Source: Nocardia salmonicida NBRC 13393 | GTDB taxonomy: Bacteria; Actinomycetota; Actinomycetes; Mycobacteriales; Mycobacteriaceae | NCBI RefSeq assembly: GCF_001613085.1 | Contig: NZ_BDBR01000008.1 | Coordinates: 186,001-250,000 of the forward strand | Length of the DNA stretch: 64,000 nt | Direction of reading: 5' to 3' | In this document: positions 55,066 through 64,000 of the stretch, piece by piece | Layout of the letters: each line of letters begins with the position of its first letter | Position numbering within the stretch: position 1 is the first letter of the stretch | Position numbers and translations under genes: made by a program | Notes under the pieces: generated by a model | Databases searched by the model: none | Told to the model about the DNA's origin: nothing | The model's input: the letters and a program-made list of their open reading frames with translations, nothing else

Positions 55066-55723
55066 ACTCAGTATTGTCGCCGCACCGGGCAGACTGCCCC
55101 GCATCGACGCGGTCGGCGGCCTGGCCGGGCGGCACACCGGCGTCGACACCGTGCACCTGATCGGTACCGCGGCCACCCCGCTCGGCGGCGACGAACTCGA
55201 CATCACCATCGTCGTGCGCCCCGGTGCGCGGCTGGTGGTTCGTTCGGTGGCGGCCACGATCGCCCTGCCGGGGGCGGCCACCATGTTGTCGAACGCGCAC
55301 TGGCGCTTCGAGATCGGCGAAGGCGCCGAACTCGACTTCGATCCGGAACCGACGATCGTGGCCGGAGGCGCACGCCATCACACGGTGACCACGGTGCAGG
55401 TGGCACCCGACGCGCGGCTGCGGCTGCGGGAGCGGGTGCAAGTGGGCCGCAGTGGCGAGGACGGCGGCGGGTGGCGCGGTGACCTGCTGGCCGACGTCGG
55501 CGATGTGCCGTTGCTGCGGCACCGGCTCGAACTCGGCGCGGGTGCGTCGACCGATGATCGGCTCACCGCACCGCGTGCGCTCGACAGCGAGCTGGTCTAT
55601 CCGGATGACCGTCCGGTCTGGTCGGGCAGTGTGGACGAGGTTCGGCTCCCGCTGGCCGCGGGTGGTTCACTCGCCACCCGGACGACCAGCCGACTGCGCG
55701 CACTCGCGATCACCGACGCCTAG
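55055..55723 (+). CDS. ureD: Urease accessory protein UreD
   Basis: 222 residues; short, as in M. tuberculosis UreD. Recognisable regions are [41 protein letters not shown] and [14 protein letters not shown]. It is the scaffold that binds apo-urease. Translation starts at TTG 55055 inside the ureG end, an 11-bp overlap implying coupling. A hairpin at 55737-55769 follows. Confidence 0.92.
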   Translation: MRTELSIVAAPGRLPRIDAVGGLAGRHTGVDTVHLIGTAATPLGGDELDITIVVRPGARLVVRSVAATIALPGAATMLSNAHWRFEIGEGAELDFDPEPTIVAGGARHHTVTTVQVAPDARLRLRERVQVGRSGEDGGGWRGDLLADVGDVPLLRHRLELGAGASTDDRLTAPRALDSELVYPDDRPVWSGSVDEVRLPLAAGGSLATRTTSRLRALAITDA

Positions 55724-55736
55724 CCGCACAAATGGC

Positions 55737-55769
55737 GGTGGGAGCCGAGCAGATGGCCCGACTCCCACC
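55737..55769 (+). terminator. Possible terminator after ureD
   Basis: GGTGGGAG (55737-55744) pairs with CTCCCACC (55762-55769) with a 17-nt loop, between the convergent ureD and secreted-protein genes. Confidence 0.5.
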
Positions 55770-55782
55770 ACTGGGAATTCGA

Positions 55783-56592
55783 TCAAGCGGAGACGAGCTC
55801 GGCTTCGGTATCGACGGACTGGGGGGCCGCCGCACGCGGCGGTGCGAGGAAACCGCTTGCCGCGCCTACCGCCGCACCGATACCGGCGCCGACCACGGTG
55901 ATGGGGATCGACACGGCCATGTACGCGGCCATGCCACCCAAGATCGGGCCCGCGACCAAGCCGACCGGAAACAGCGGGAGTCCGGCGACGAGCCCGGCCA
56001 GCGCACCACCCGTGCTGGCCATCATCGCGAACGGCATCGCCACGGTGGAACCGACCGCCGCGCCCCTGGCAGCCGAACCCAGGGTCTCGGCAGCGATCCG
56101 GTCCGAGCGGCTGCGCTCGAGGCCGACCGAGTCGAGGAACGTCGCCAGGTTGGCCTCGGTATTGGCCGCTGCGTCGTTGATGTGTATCGAGGTGTCCACC
56201 GGCACGAAGTCCGGTACCGGAATCTGCTGGTCACCGAAGCGGAACTGGCCCGGCGGCGGCAGGATCGGCGGCACCGGCGCGACCGCGGTCGGTGCGTGCA
56301 GCGGTCCCACCGGGGACAGGTAGTCCATTTCCGGCCCCGTCCGCGACCACTGCAGCGCGCTGCGGGTGTTCGCGGGCATCGGCTGGCCCACGTAGGGGGT
56401 GGCGTTGGGTGCCACCGCGTCGAATTCCGGTCCGGCCTGATGCTCGGGCTGTGTCACCGCCGCTTGCGCGGGATCGGCATTCGCGGTGCCCGTGCCGATC
56501 AGGGCCATGACCAGGGGGACCGCTCCGGCTGCGACGACCGAACCTACCTTCTGTCGCTGCAAATTCGGCGCCCTGTGTTTCCCCGTCGCCAT
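55783..56592 (-). CDS. Secreted glycine/alanine-rich protein of unknown function
   Basis: A 269-residue exported protein with a signal peptide (residues 1-40, cleavage near TANADP). A Pro-rich middle (VAPVPPILPPPG) leads to a hydrophobic C-terminal half full of small residues (GGALAGLVAGLP, GLVAGPILGGMAAYM, GAGIGAAVGAASG), like glycine-zipper or pore-type membrane segments. Similar proteins are found in Nocardia and relatives without a known role. It may be an envelope protein. No known motif was found. Confidence 0.7.
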   Translation of the reverse strand: MATGKHRAPNLQRQKVGSVVAAGAVPLVMALIGTGTANADPAQAAVTQPEHQAGPEFDAVAPNATPYVGQPMPANTRSALQWSRTGPEMDYLSPVGPLHAPTAVAPVPPILPPPGQFRFGDQQIPVPDFVPVDTSIHINDAAANTEANLATFLDSVGLERSRSDRIAAETLGSAARGAAVGSTVAMPFAMMASTGGALAGLVAGLPLFPVGLVAGPILGGMAAYMAVSIPITVVGAGIGAAVGAASGFLAPPRAAAPQSVDTEAELVSA

Positions 56593-56723
56593 AGATCACC
56601 TTTCATCCTGGGGATTTGGTCACACATATGACCTCCGACATTCGGACCGGTGCTCGAGTCGGATGGGTCCGAAACGTCGACAAACCGCAATATCGGTACG
56701 CGGAAAGGTGACCGGCACGACGA

Positions 56724-56755
56724 AGGCCGGGTGGTTCGACGGAACCACCCGGCCT
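56724..56755. terminator. ndh terminator
   Basis: AGGCCGGGTGGTTC (56724-56737) and GAACCACCCGGCCT (56742-56755) make a perfect 14-bp stem with a GACG loop, 14 bp after the ndh stop. Confidence 0.85.
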
Positions 56756-56769
56756 ACGTCGAGCTTGTA

Positions 56770-58191
56770 TCAGCCGATCTTGCGCTGTTCGGCGGTGAGC
56801 GGTTCGGCGGTGGCGGGCGGCGCACCCACCTCGGCCGCGAGTTCCCTGGCCTCGGCCTGATCGGCGTTGACCTCCTCGATCGCGAGCCGCGCGAAGATCC
56901 ACTGTTCGGTCGCCGCCATCTGACCGCGGTTGCGGCCCAGGAACGACACGAACCAACCGATCACCGTGACGATTCGGCTGCGGTAGCCGACCAGGTAGTA
57001 CAGGTGCAGGGCCAGCCAGGCGAGCCAGGCCAGGAAACCGCTGAACTCGAGCTTGCCGATCTGGCAGACGGCGTCGAACCGCGAGATCGTGGCCATCGAG
57101 CCCTTGTTGAAGTACTTGAACGGCTTGCGTTCCTCCGGAGTCTGACCACCCAGCCCGGCCTTGATCGCCTTGGCCGCATACACCGAACCCTGGATGGCGC
57201 CCTGTGCCTGCCCCGGCACGCCGGGCACCGACATCAGGTCGCCGACCACGAACACGTTCGGATGACCCTTGACGGTGAGGTCGGGCTCCACGATGACGCG
57301 CCCCGCCCGGTCGACCTCGGTGCCCTCGGACCGCCCGGCGATCATCTTGCCCAGCGGGCTGGCCTGCACGCCGGCCGACCACACCTTGCACACGGCCTCG
57401 ATCCGGCGGGTGCTGCCGTCGGCATCCTTGACGATGACGCCGTGCGCGTCGACATCGGTCACCATGGCGTTGAGCTGGATCTCCACGCCCATCTTCTCGA
57501 GCCGCTTGGCCGCCTTGGCGCCCAGCTTGGGCCCCATCGGGCCGAGCACCGCGCCCGCGCCCTCGAGCAGGATGACGCGCGCGTCGCGGGGATCGATGGT
57601 GCGGAAGGTCCCGTCGAGGGTGCGGTCGGCGAGTTCGGCGATCTGCCCGGCCAGTTCCACGCCGGTGGGACCCGCGCCGACGACGATGAAGGTCATCAGC
57701 CGGTCGCGCTCTTCCTGGGTGGTCGCCAGCTCCGCCTGTTCGAAGGAGCCGAGGATGCGCGCGCGCAATTCGAGCGCGTCGTCGATGGTCTTCATGCCGG
57801 GCGCGTAGGTGGCGAAGTGGTCGTTGCCGAAGTACGACTGCTGGGCGCCGGTGGCGACGATCAGGCTGTCGTAGCCGGTCACGGTGTCGCGGTTGAGTAG
57901 TCGCGAGGTGACCTTCTTGTTCGCCAGGTCCACGTCGACGACGTCGCCCAGCAGCACCTGCGCGTTCTTCTGCTTGCGCAGCACCAGGCGCGTGGCCGGG
58001 GCGATCTCGCCGGTCGAGAGGATGCCGGTGGCCACCTGGTAGAGCAGCGGCTGGAACAGGTGGGTCGACGTCTTGGAGATGAGCGTGATGTCGACATCGG
58101 CCCGGCGCAGATGCCGGGTACCGAACAAACCGCCGAACCCGGAACCGATCACCACAACGTGGTGCCGCTTCTCGACAGACTCAGTGCTCAT
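56770..58191 (-). CDS. ndh: Type II NADH dehydrogenase
   Basis: A 473-residue flavoprotein. FAD site VVIGSGFGGLFGTRHLRR, NADH site IVVGAGPTGVELAGQIAEL, the FAD/quinone segment VGDLMSVPGVPGQAQGAIQGS. The C-terminal amphipathic part (FLAWLAWLALHLYYLVGYRSR) peripherally anchors it to the membrane. It oxidises NADH with menaquinone reduction, without proton pumping. The gene follows the urease accessory genes in M. tuberculosis too (Rv1854c). Confidence 0.95.
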   Translation of the reverse strand: MSTESVEKRHHVVVIGSGFGGLFGTRHLRRADVDITLISKTSTHLFQPLLYQVATGILSTGEIAPATRLVLRKQKNAQVLLGDVVDVDLANKKVTSRLLNRDTVTGYDSLIVATGAQQSYFGNDHFATYAPGMKTIDDALELRARILGSFEQAELATTQEERDRLMTFIVVGAGPTGVELAGQIAELADRTLDGTFRTIDPRDARVILLEGAGAVLGPMGPKLGAKAAKRLEKMGVEIQLNAMVTDVDAHGVIVKDADGSTRRIEAVCKVWSAGVQASPLGKMIAGRSEGTEVDRAGRVIVEPDLTVKGHPNVFVVGDLMSVPGVPGQAQGAIQGSVYAAKAIKAGLGGQTPEERKPFKYFNKGSMATISRFDAVCQIGKLEFSGFLAWLAWLALHLYYLVGYRSRIVTVIGWFVSFLGRNRGQMAATEQWIFARLAIEEVNADQAEARELAAEVGAPPATAEPLTAEQRKIG

Positions 58192-58347
58192 CGTCGCGCT
58201 CCTCGACAGACTGGGGTGGGCCCCGCGGTGGTGGTGACAGGGTCAACCGTAGTCGGCTCCGGTTGTGACGTCGCAACAAGAACTCGATCGCGGCGTGTGA
58301 TGCGGCGTCTCATCACAGACAAGATCGACGATACGGGACGCGCCGAG

Positions 58348-59250
58348 TCAGCGACCTGCGAGAAGGAGTTCGGCCACCCGGGTGTCGGTCTCGGCGCCGT
58401 CGGTGTAGCCGCCCGCTGCGCCGAGCGCGTTCATGATCGAGAGCGTGTACCGCTCGCCCGCCCCGGCGACGCCGACCGAGTTGACCACCCAACCATCGGC
58501 TTCGGCCGACCAGCCGTTCTTCAGGCCGGGCCGCATCGACGGACCCGCGCCCCACACGCCCCAGTGCTGATTGGAGTCGACCGAGCGCATCCGGTCGAGC
58601 AGGTAGGCGAGATCGTCGGGGTGCATGGTGTCGAGGATGGTGTTCATCAGCCGATCCAGGTCGGCGGCCGTGCACTTCTGGAACGACCAGTCCGGGAACA
58701 CCGCGGTCGTGGTCGGCTGCGGGATCAGGCTGACCATGCCGTAGGCGCGGAACGCGTTGTTGTAGGCCATCCGGTCGAAGCCGATGTACTTCTGCCACAG
58801 CACGTCGGTGGCGTGGTCGTTGGAGGTGGCCAGCATCGCTTCGATGTTGAAGCGGTCGTCGGGGGACAGGCCGATGGCGCCGACGCGGGCCCGGTTGAGC
58901 AGATCGGCGGCGATGGCCAGCTTGATCGTGGAGGCGGTCCAGACCTGGTTCTCGGCGTGTTCGTTGGCGTAGATGCCGCCGGTCTTGCGGTCGCGCAGCA
59001 CATAGCCGACGGCACCGGGGCGACCGGCTAGATAGGCGTCGGCCCGCGCGATCCGGGAGCTCATGTCGGCGTCGAACCCGGGCACCGACACCTGGGTCAA
59101 CGCGGGTGGCGCGGCATAGGCCGGAGCCACGAGTACGGGGACGCCCGGAGTGAGGACGGCGGCGGCGGCGAGGAGACAGGCTGTTGCTGCTACTCGGGAA
59201 ACGGCACGAGGGGAAGGAGAACGGTCACGCACGATGGACCACACTCGCAC
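58348..59250 (-). CDS. Secreted serine hydrolase, class-A-beta-lactamase-like
   Basis: A 300-residue exported protein with an N-terminal signal (VAATACLLAAAAVL ... APAYAAPP). The domain has the SxxK motif in WTASTIKLAIAADLL, an SND motif in LATSNDHATD, and KNGW where the KTG triad is expected. This resembles LppW-like proteins and class A enzymes, so true beta-lactamase activity is doubtful. GTG 59250 is taken; GTG 59232 is an alternative. Confidence 0.8.
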   Translation of the reverse strand: MRVWSIVRDRSPSPRAVSRVAATACLLAAAAVLTPGVPVLVAPAYAAPPALTQVSVPGFDADMSSRIARADAYLAGRPGAVGYVLRDRKTGGIYANEHAENQVWTASTIKLAIAADLLNRARVGAIGLSPDDRFNIEAMLATSNDHATDVLWQKYIGFDRMAYNNAFRAYGMVSLIPQPTTTAVFPDWSFQKCTAADLDRLMNTILDTMHPDDLAYLLDRMRSVDSNQHWGVWGAGPSMRPGLKNGWSAEADGWVVNSVGVAGAGERYTLSIMNALGAAGGYTDGAETDTRVAELLLAGR

Positions 59251-59725
59251 ACCGAACGCCCGAGCGCACTACTTCACCCCAAATCCGGCCCCCGGCGACA
59301 GCGCTGTTGCGGCGCACGGGAATTGCGTGTCAGTGATGCGCGGCGTGCGGTGTGGCGATGGTGCAGCCGTTGAGGCGATGGCAGTGCTCGAACGCTTCGC
59401 CGTGCCGGTCCAGTGGCCACGAATGCAGTACCTGATCAGGCCCGTAGCGCCGGGAATTGACCAACTCCCAGCGCGCGCCCACTCGGCGGACGACGAAGCC
59501 GCCGCCGGGAACCAGGGGAAACACCTGCGCGATCATGAAACGAAACCAGCCTTTCGCCCGCGGCCGTACTGTCCCACCCGAACGGCAACGATCCCACGGT
59601 CGGCGTCGAGGGTGCCGCAGGCGTGGCCGGGACGCCTTGGGGTGTGGCGTATTTCACTAGCCCGGTCCAGTGGTGGTGGCGGGGTCGCGCGATTGCGGGT
59701 CGGTCGCTGGGCGTATAAACAACGG
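59251..59725. other. 475-bp region before recC
   Basis: Apart from the possible small gene at 59330-59536 no gene or clear terminator is seen. The promoter of recC should lie near 59540-59720; no canonical one stands out. Confidence 0.4.
59330..59536 (-). CDS. Possible small protein (68 aa)
   Basis: MIAQVFPLVPGGGFVVRRVG ... VNSRRYGPDQVLHSWPLDRH has the balance of a real globular protein (Trp, Tyr, His and hydrophobic strands) rather than GC-shadow sequence. AAAGG lies about 8 nt before the ATG at 59536. No family is recognised. It could be a conserved small actinobacterial protein or a chance frame. Confidence 0.45.
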   Translation of the reverse strand: MIAQVFPLVPGGGFVVRRVGARWELVNSRRYGPDQVLHSWPLDRHGEAFEHCHRLNGCTIATPHAAHH

Positions 59726-62700
59726 ATGCCGTTGCACCTCCATCGCGCCGAACGCGCCGACGCGCTGGCCGACGGACTGGGGCGTTTGCTGGGGGCGGTG
59801 CCCGCCGATCCGTTCGTCGCGGATGTGGTCGCGGTGCCTGCCAAAGGGGTCGAGCGCTGGTTGGCGCAACGGTTGTCGGGTGTGCTCGGTGTGGTGGATG
59901 GCGGGCGTGGCCCGGTCGGTGACGGGATAGCCGCGAATATCGCCTTTCCCGCGCCTACCGCGCTGGTGGCCGAGGTGCTGGCCGGTGCGAGCGGGATCGC
60001 GCCCGCCGACGATCCGTGGGCCGGTCAGCGACTGGTGTGGACCCTGCTGCGGGTGATCGACGAGGTCGCCGACCAGCCGTGGGCCGCGGTGCTGGCTCGT
60101 CATCTCGGCCTTCCGGGGACCGATCACCGAGTCGGCAGGCGCTACGCCACTGCCGCCCACCTCGCCGCGTTGTTCGACTCCTACGCCGCCCAACGCCCGG
60201 GGGTGCTGCTCGACTGGACCGAGGGCGCGGACACCGACGGTGCGGGCGGGCCGGTGCCCGACGATCTCGCGTGGCAGCCGCAACTGTGGCGCGCGCTGCG
60301 TACAGCGGTCGATGCCCCGAGCCCGGCCGAACGACTCGCTGACGCCTGCGCCCGGCTCCGCGCCGCGCCGGACTCGATCGACCTGCCCGAGCGACTCTCC
60401 CTTTTCGGCCTGACCAGACTCCCCGCCGACCAACTGGCTGTCATCACCGCCCTCGCCGCCCACCGCGACGTTCACCTCTGGATGGCACACCCGAGCCCGG
60501 CCATGTGGACCGCCCTCAGTGATGCTCGCGCGGTCGCCGGCGTCGAGGCGAACAACGAGGGGACGGTCGGAAGTGGAGTTCGTCCACGCGCCGACGACCG
60601 CACCGCCGATCTGGTCTCCCACCCCTTGCTGTCGGGACTGGCCCGCGATGTCCGGGAGCTGGAGCAGCGCCTGAATCCGTTGTTGGACAGCGACACTCAC
60701 CTTCCCGGTGAGACGGCCACGCACTCCCTGCTCGGTGCGGTACAGACTGCCGTGCGTGCCGACCGAGCCCCCGAACCGGGCGCGGAGCCGGACGGCAGTG
60801 TCGAGGTACACGCGTGTCACGGCCCGGCGCGGCAGGTGGAGGTGCTGCGGGATCTGCTGCTCACGACGTTCGCCGCGGATCCGACGCTCGAGCCGCGCGA
60901 CGTGCTGATCATGTGCCCGGACGTGGAGGCGTTCGCGCCGCTGGTGCGGGCGGCGTTCGGGCAGCGCGGCACCGGGGTGGACCTTCCGGTCGAGGGCGAA
61001 CATCCGGCGCACCAGTTGCGGGTGCGGCTGGCCGATCGCGGGCGGGCGGTGACCAACCCGATCCTGGCCGTGGTGATCGAGCTACTCGACCTGGCCGACG
61101 GTCGCGTCACGGTGACGCAGGTGCTCGACCTGGCGGCGAGCGAAACCGTGCGCCGCCGTTGCGGGTTCGACGACGACGACATCGAACGGCTGCGCGAGTG
61201 GGCGGCCGAGTCGGGCGCGCGGTGGGGGATCGGGCAGCGTCAGCGCGAGGCGTTCGGCCTCGCCGATTTCGCCCAGAACACCCTCAACGCCGCGGTGGAC
61301 CGCATCCTGCTCGGCGTCACCGCCGACGAATCCGGTGACGACTGGCTCGATCTGGCGCTGCCACTCGACGATGTCGACTCCAACGACGTCGACCTCGCGG
61401 GCCGCTTCGCGGAGTTCATCGACCGACTCGCGGTCTGTCTGCGCGACCTGCGCGGCCCCCGCCCGGCCGTCGAATGGACCGCCGTGCTGCTGCGCGCCGT
61501 CGAACTGCTCACCGATGTGCCCGACGCGCATTCGTGGATCCGCACCGAAGCGCGCCGCGAGATCGTCGCCGCCACCGAACACGCGGGCGACACCCCGCTG
61601 CGCCTGGCCGACGTGGCGGTCCTGCTGACCAGTCGACTGGCAGGCGGCCCCGGCCGCGCGAACTTCCGCACCGGTGAACTCACCGTGTGCACCCTCGTGC
61701 CGATGCGGTCGGTGCCGCACCGCGTGGTGGTGCTGCTCGGCCTCGACGACGACGTCTTCCCGCGGCCCGGCAGTGTCGACGGCGACGACCTGCTGGCCCG
61801 CGACCCGCTGGTCGGCGAACGCGACGCGCGCAGCGAGGACCGCCAACTCCTCCTCGACGCCGTCATGGCGGCAGGCGACACCCTGCTGGTCCTGCACACC
61901 GGCGCGGACCCGGTCACCGGCGCCGCGCGTCCGCCCGCCGTCCCGGTCGCCGAATTTCTCGACGTGCTCGCCTGCCACGTGGGACCGGCGGCCATGGACG
62001 CCGTGCACATCCGTCACCCCCTGCAGGCCTTCGACCGCCGCAATTTCGCCCCCGAGAATCCGCGCAGCTTCGACACCGTCGCCCTGGCCGGTGCGCGCGC
62101 CGCCGCCCGCCCGTCACGGCCGCGGCCACCGCTGCTCACCGCGCCGTTGCCGCCCGCTCCCGCCACGGATGTCGCACTGGCGGAACTGATCTCGTTCGCC
62201 GAGCATCCGGTGCGCGCGTTCCTGTGGCAGCGGCTCGGCCTGCGGGTGCCCGAGGAATCCGAGGACATCGCCGATCAGCTCCCGATCGAACTCGACGGCC
62301 TGGCGAAGTGGGACCTGGGCGAACGAATGCTGACCGCCCGCCTCACCGGCGCCGACCCGGCAGGGCTGCGCGCCGCCGAATGGCGTCGGGGAACGTTGCC
62401 CCCCTTCGGTTTCGGGGCCAAGGTGCTCGACGAAGTGGAGGGCACCGTCGACACTCTCGTCCGCACCGCACTGCCCGACTACGAAGCGCCACCGCGCGCC
62501 GTCGACATCGCCATCGACCTCGGCAACGGCCGGACCCTCGCGGGCACCGTGCCCGAGGTCCGTGGGGAAACCCTGGTGCGCACCACCTACTCACGTCTGG
62601 CGCCGAAACACCGCCTCGCGTCCTGGGTTTCGCTGCTGGCCCTCGCCGCCATCGAAGACCGATCGTGGCAGGCGATCAGTACGGGGCGAGGTCAATTCCG

Positions 62701-63103
62701 TAGCAGGCCGGTGGCCAGATCGGTGATCACCGCACCCGAAGCGCCTGCCGCACTGGCGATCCTGCGTGACCTGGTCCGGTTGCGCGACGAAGGGCTGTGC
62801 GAACCGCTGCCCTGCGCGCCCGCCGCCACCGCCGCCTATGCCGAGCGCCGATTCCGCGGTGACAGCGTGGCCGACGCCCTGCTCGCGGCCGAACACTCCT
62901 TCGACGGTGGCCCCAACGGGCCCGACAAGTTCGGTGACCACACCGATCGCTACCTGCGCTATGTATGGGGCCGCGCACCCCGATTCGCCGGTCTCGCCAC
63001 CGAACCCAGCCGACCGGGCGAGCCGGAGAGCACCCACTTCGGAGCTCTCGCGCGCCGCTGGTGGGCGCCGCTACTCGCCGCCGAGAGTCAGGGACAGCCG
63101 TGA
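59726..63103 (+). CDS. recC: Exodeoxyribonuclease V gamma subunit RecC
   Basis: A 1125-residue RecC. MPLHLHRAERADALADGL, VAVPAKGVERWLAQRLS and the segments VEVHACHGPARQVEVLRDLL, MRSVPHRVVVLLGLDDDVFPR are landmarks; the C-terminal nuclease-like domain follows. RecC holds the RecBCD complex together and recognises Chi or its equivalent during double-strand-break repair. ATG 59726 precedes the conserved N-terminus; the open frame above it is unrelated. It overlaps recB by 4 bp. Confidence 0.93.
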   Translation: MPLHLHRAERADALADGLGRLLGAVPADPFVADVVAVPAKGVERWLAQRLSGVLGVVDGGRGPVGDGIAANIAFPAPTALVAEVLAGASGIAPADDPWAGQRLVWTLLRVIDEVADQPWAAVLARHLGLPGTDHRVGRRYATAAHLAALFDSYAAQRPGVLLDWTEGADTDGAGGPVPDDLAWQPQLWRALRTAVDAPSPAERLADACARLRAAPDSIDLPERLSLFGLTRLPADQLAVITALAAHRDVHLWMAHPSPAMWTALSDARAVAGVEANNEGTVGSGVRPRADDRTADLVSHPLLSGLARDVRELEQRLNPLLDSDTHLPGETATHSLLGAVQTAVRADRAPEPGAEPDGSVEVHACHGPARQVEVLRDLLLTTFAADPTLEPRDVLIMCPDVEAFAPLVRAAFGQRGTGVDLPVEGEHPAHQLRVRLADRGRAVTNPILAVVIELLDLADGRVTVTQVLDLAASETVRRRCGFDDDDIERLREWAAESGARWGIGQRQREAFGLADFAQNTLNAAVDRILLGVTADESGDDWLDLALPLDDVDSNDVDLAGRFAEFIDRLAVCLRDLRGPRPAVEWTAVLLRAVELLTDVPDAHSWIRTEARREIVAATEHAGDTPLRLADVAVLLTSRLAGGPGRANFRTGELTVCTLVPMRSVPHRVVVLLGLDDDVFPRPGSVDGDDLLARDPLVGERDARSEDRQLLLDAVMAAGDTLLVLHTGADPVTGAARPPAVPVAEFLDVLACHVGPAAMDAVHIRHPLQAFDRRNFAPENPRSFDTVALAGARAAARPSRPRPPLLTAPLPPAPATDVALAELISFAEHPVRAFLWQRLGLRVPEESEDIADQLPIELDGLAKWDLGERMLTARLTGADPAGLRAAEWRRGTLPPFGFGAKVLDEVEGTVDTLVRTALPDYEAPPRAVDIAIDLGNGRTLAGTVPEVRGETLVRTTYSRLAPKHRLASWVSLLALAAIEDRSWQAISTGRGQFRSRPVARSVITAPEAPAALAILRDLVRLRDEGLCEPLPCAPAATAAYAERRFRGDSVADALLAAEHSFDGGPNGPDKFGDHTDRYLRYVWGRAPRFAGLATEPSRPGEPESTHFGALARRWWAPLLAAESQGQP

Positions 63104-64000
63104 CGGGCACCGTATCGGCACCGACCGCGTTCGACGCCACGGGTCCGCTGCCCCAGGGCACCACCGTGCTCGAGGCCAGCGCGGGCACCGGCAAAACGCA
63201 CGCCATTGTCGGGCTCGCGGTGCGATACGTCGCCGAGGCGGGTATCGCGATCACCGAATTGCTCCTGGTCACCTTCAGCCGGGCGGCCACCCAGGAACTG
63301 CGTGAACGCACCAGGGATCGTTTCGTCACGGTGGCGACCGCACTGGCCGAGCCCGACACGGCACGCCACCACCAGGACGAACTCGTTCGGGCGATGGCCG
63401 ATGCCGACCCCGCGACCGTGCGGCTGCGCAGGCACCGCTTGCTCACCGCCCTCGCCGATTTCGACGCGGGCACCATCGCCACCACCCACTCGTTCTGTCA
63501 GCGGATGCTCGACGAACTCGGTCTGGCCGGTGAACACGATCCGGGCGCCCGGCTGGTCGAATCGGTGGACGAACTCGTCGCCACCGTGGCCGACGACCTG
63601 TATCTGGCCCGCTACGCCCGCGACCGCGCCCCCTTCACGGTGCGCGATGCCCATACCCTGGCGCTGGCGGCGGTGCACGACCGCCACGCCGACCTCGCGC
63701 CGCGCACCGACGGTGCGGCGGGGGAGCGTGTCGCCTTCGCGAGCGCCGTGCGCGCCGAAACCGAACGCCGCAAACGCCGTGCGGGACTGCGTGATTTCGA
63801 CGATCTGCTCGTGCTGCTGCACGATGTGCTGGCCGACCCGGACCACGGGCCACGCGCCTGCGCCAGGATCAGGCAGCGGTACCGGGTGGCGCTGGTCGAC
63901 GAATTCCAGGACACCGATCCCCTGCAGTGGGACATCCTGCGCCTGGCCTTCCACCAGCACGCCACCCTCGTGCTGGTCGGCGACCCGAAGCAGGCCATCT
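63100..64000 (+). CDS. recB: Exodeoxyribonuclease V beta subunit RecB, N-terminal part
   Basis: The frame runs off the window; about 300 of ~1100 residues are seen. Walker A EASAGTGKTHAI, motif Ia VTFSRAATQELRERTR, TTHSFCQRMLDELG, and Walker B VDEFQDTDPLQWDIL define the superfamily 1 helicase domain. GTG 63100 overlaps the recC stop by 4 bp. recD is expected downstream. Confidence 0.95.
   Translation, partial: MTGTVSAPTAFDATGPLPQGTTVLEASAGTGKTHAIVGLAVRYVAEAGIAITELLLVTFSRAATQELRERTRDRFVTVATALAEPDTARHHQDELVRAMADADPATVRLRRHRLLTALADFDAGTIATTHSFCQRMLDELGLAGEHDPGARLVESVDELVATVADDLYLARYARDRAPFTVRDAHTLALAAVHDRHADLAPRTDGAAGERVAFASAVRAETERRKRRAGLRDFDDLLVLLHDVLADPDHGPRACARIRQRYRVALVDEFQDTDPLQWDILRLAFHQHATLVLVGDPKQAI

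Noticed and set aside
59150..59725. N-terminal extension of recC by 192 codons
   Set aside because: The sequence before 59726 is not RecC-like, and MPLHLHRAE is the normal RecC start.

Overview
The window is very GC-rich, densely packed DNA from a mycolic-acid actinomycete, most likely Nocardia or a close relative in the Mycobacteriales (genus is inference). Pointers are an antigen-85-like mycolyltransferase, IdeR-type iron boxes, a pair of KstR-type operators, a mycothiol-dependent isomerase family member, and gene order shared with the Mycobacterium tuberculosis block Rv1841c-Rv1854c. No tRNA, rRNA, CRISPR array, integrase or insertion sequence was recognised.

Layout. 1-2.7 kb: two Asp/Glu-racemase/maleate-isomerase-like proteins, a GntR regulator and an isocitrate-lyase/PEP-mutase-like enzyme. 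2.7-9.6 kb: a secreted LVIVD protein coupled to a DUF305 protein, a BCCT osmolyte transporter, a conserved protein, a rhodanese, the ribosome-rescue hydrolase ArfB and a TetR regulator. 9.6-17.1 kb: redox and hydrolase genes (SDR, DapB-like reductase, KstD-like flavoprotein behind two KstR boxes, HSL esterase, SDR, metallo-hydrolase, TetR) that look like steroid or lipid catabolism.

17.2-58.2 kb is the ancestral block, opened by several insertions: two CNNM/CorC proteins with a structured leader, guaB1, a DMT transporter, a DEAD helicase, the BlaR/BlaI-like pair, an inserted iron-uptake and envelope section (25.5-33.3 kb), a PaaI thioesterase, then ureABC. The urease operon is broken: ureC ends at a strong hairpin at 37.2 kb and the accessory genes ureF, ureG and ureD resume at 53.7 kb. 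The 16.4 kb between holds a methyltransferase, a LysR regulator, a five-gene Ugp-type glycerophosphodiester uptake operon with its own Rv0805-like phosphodiesterase, a P450, hydrolases, quinone oxidoreductases, a DUF418 protein and a TetR/MFS pair. After ureD come a secreted glycine-rich protein and ndh (type II NADH dehydrogenase).

58.3-64 kb: a secreted class-A-beta-lactamase-like protein, a possible small gene, recC, and the first 300 codons of recB, which runs off the window.

How the parts work together: urease structural and maturation genes supply ammonia from urea; IdeR-boxed genes serve ferric-siderophore uptake; the KstR-boxed flavoprotein suggests steroid-derived carbon use; Ugp plus phosphodiesterase suggests scavenging of glycerophosphodiesters; BlaI and the M56 protease form a cell-wall-stress sensor pair.
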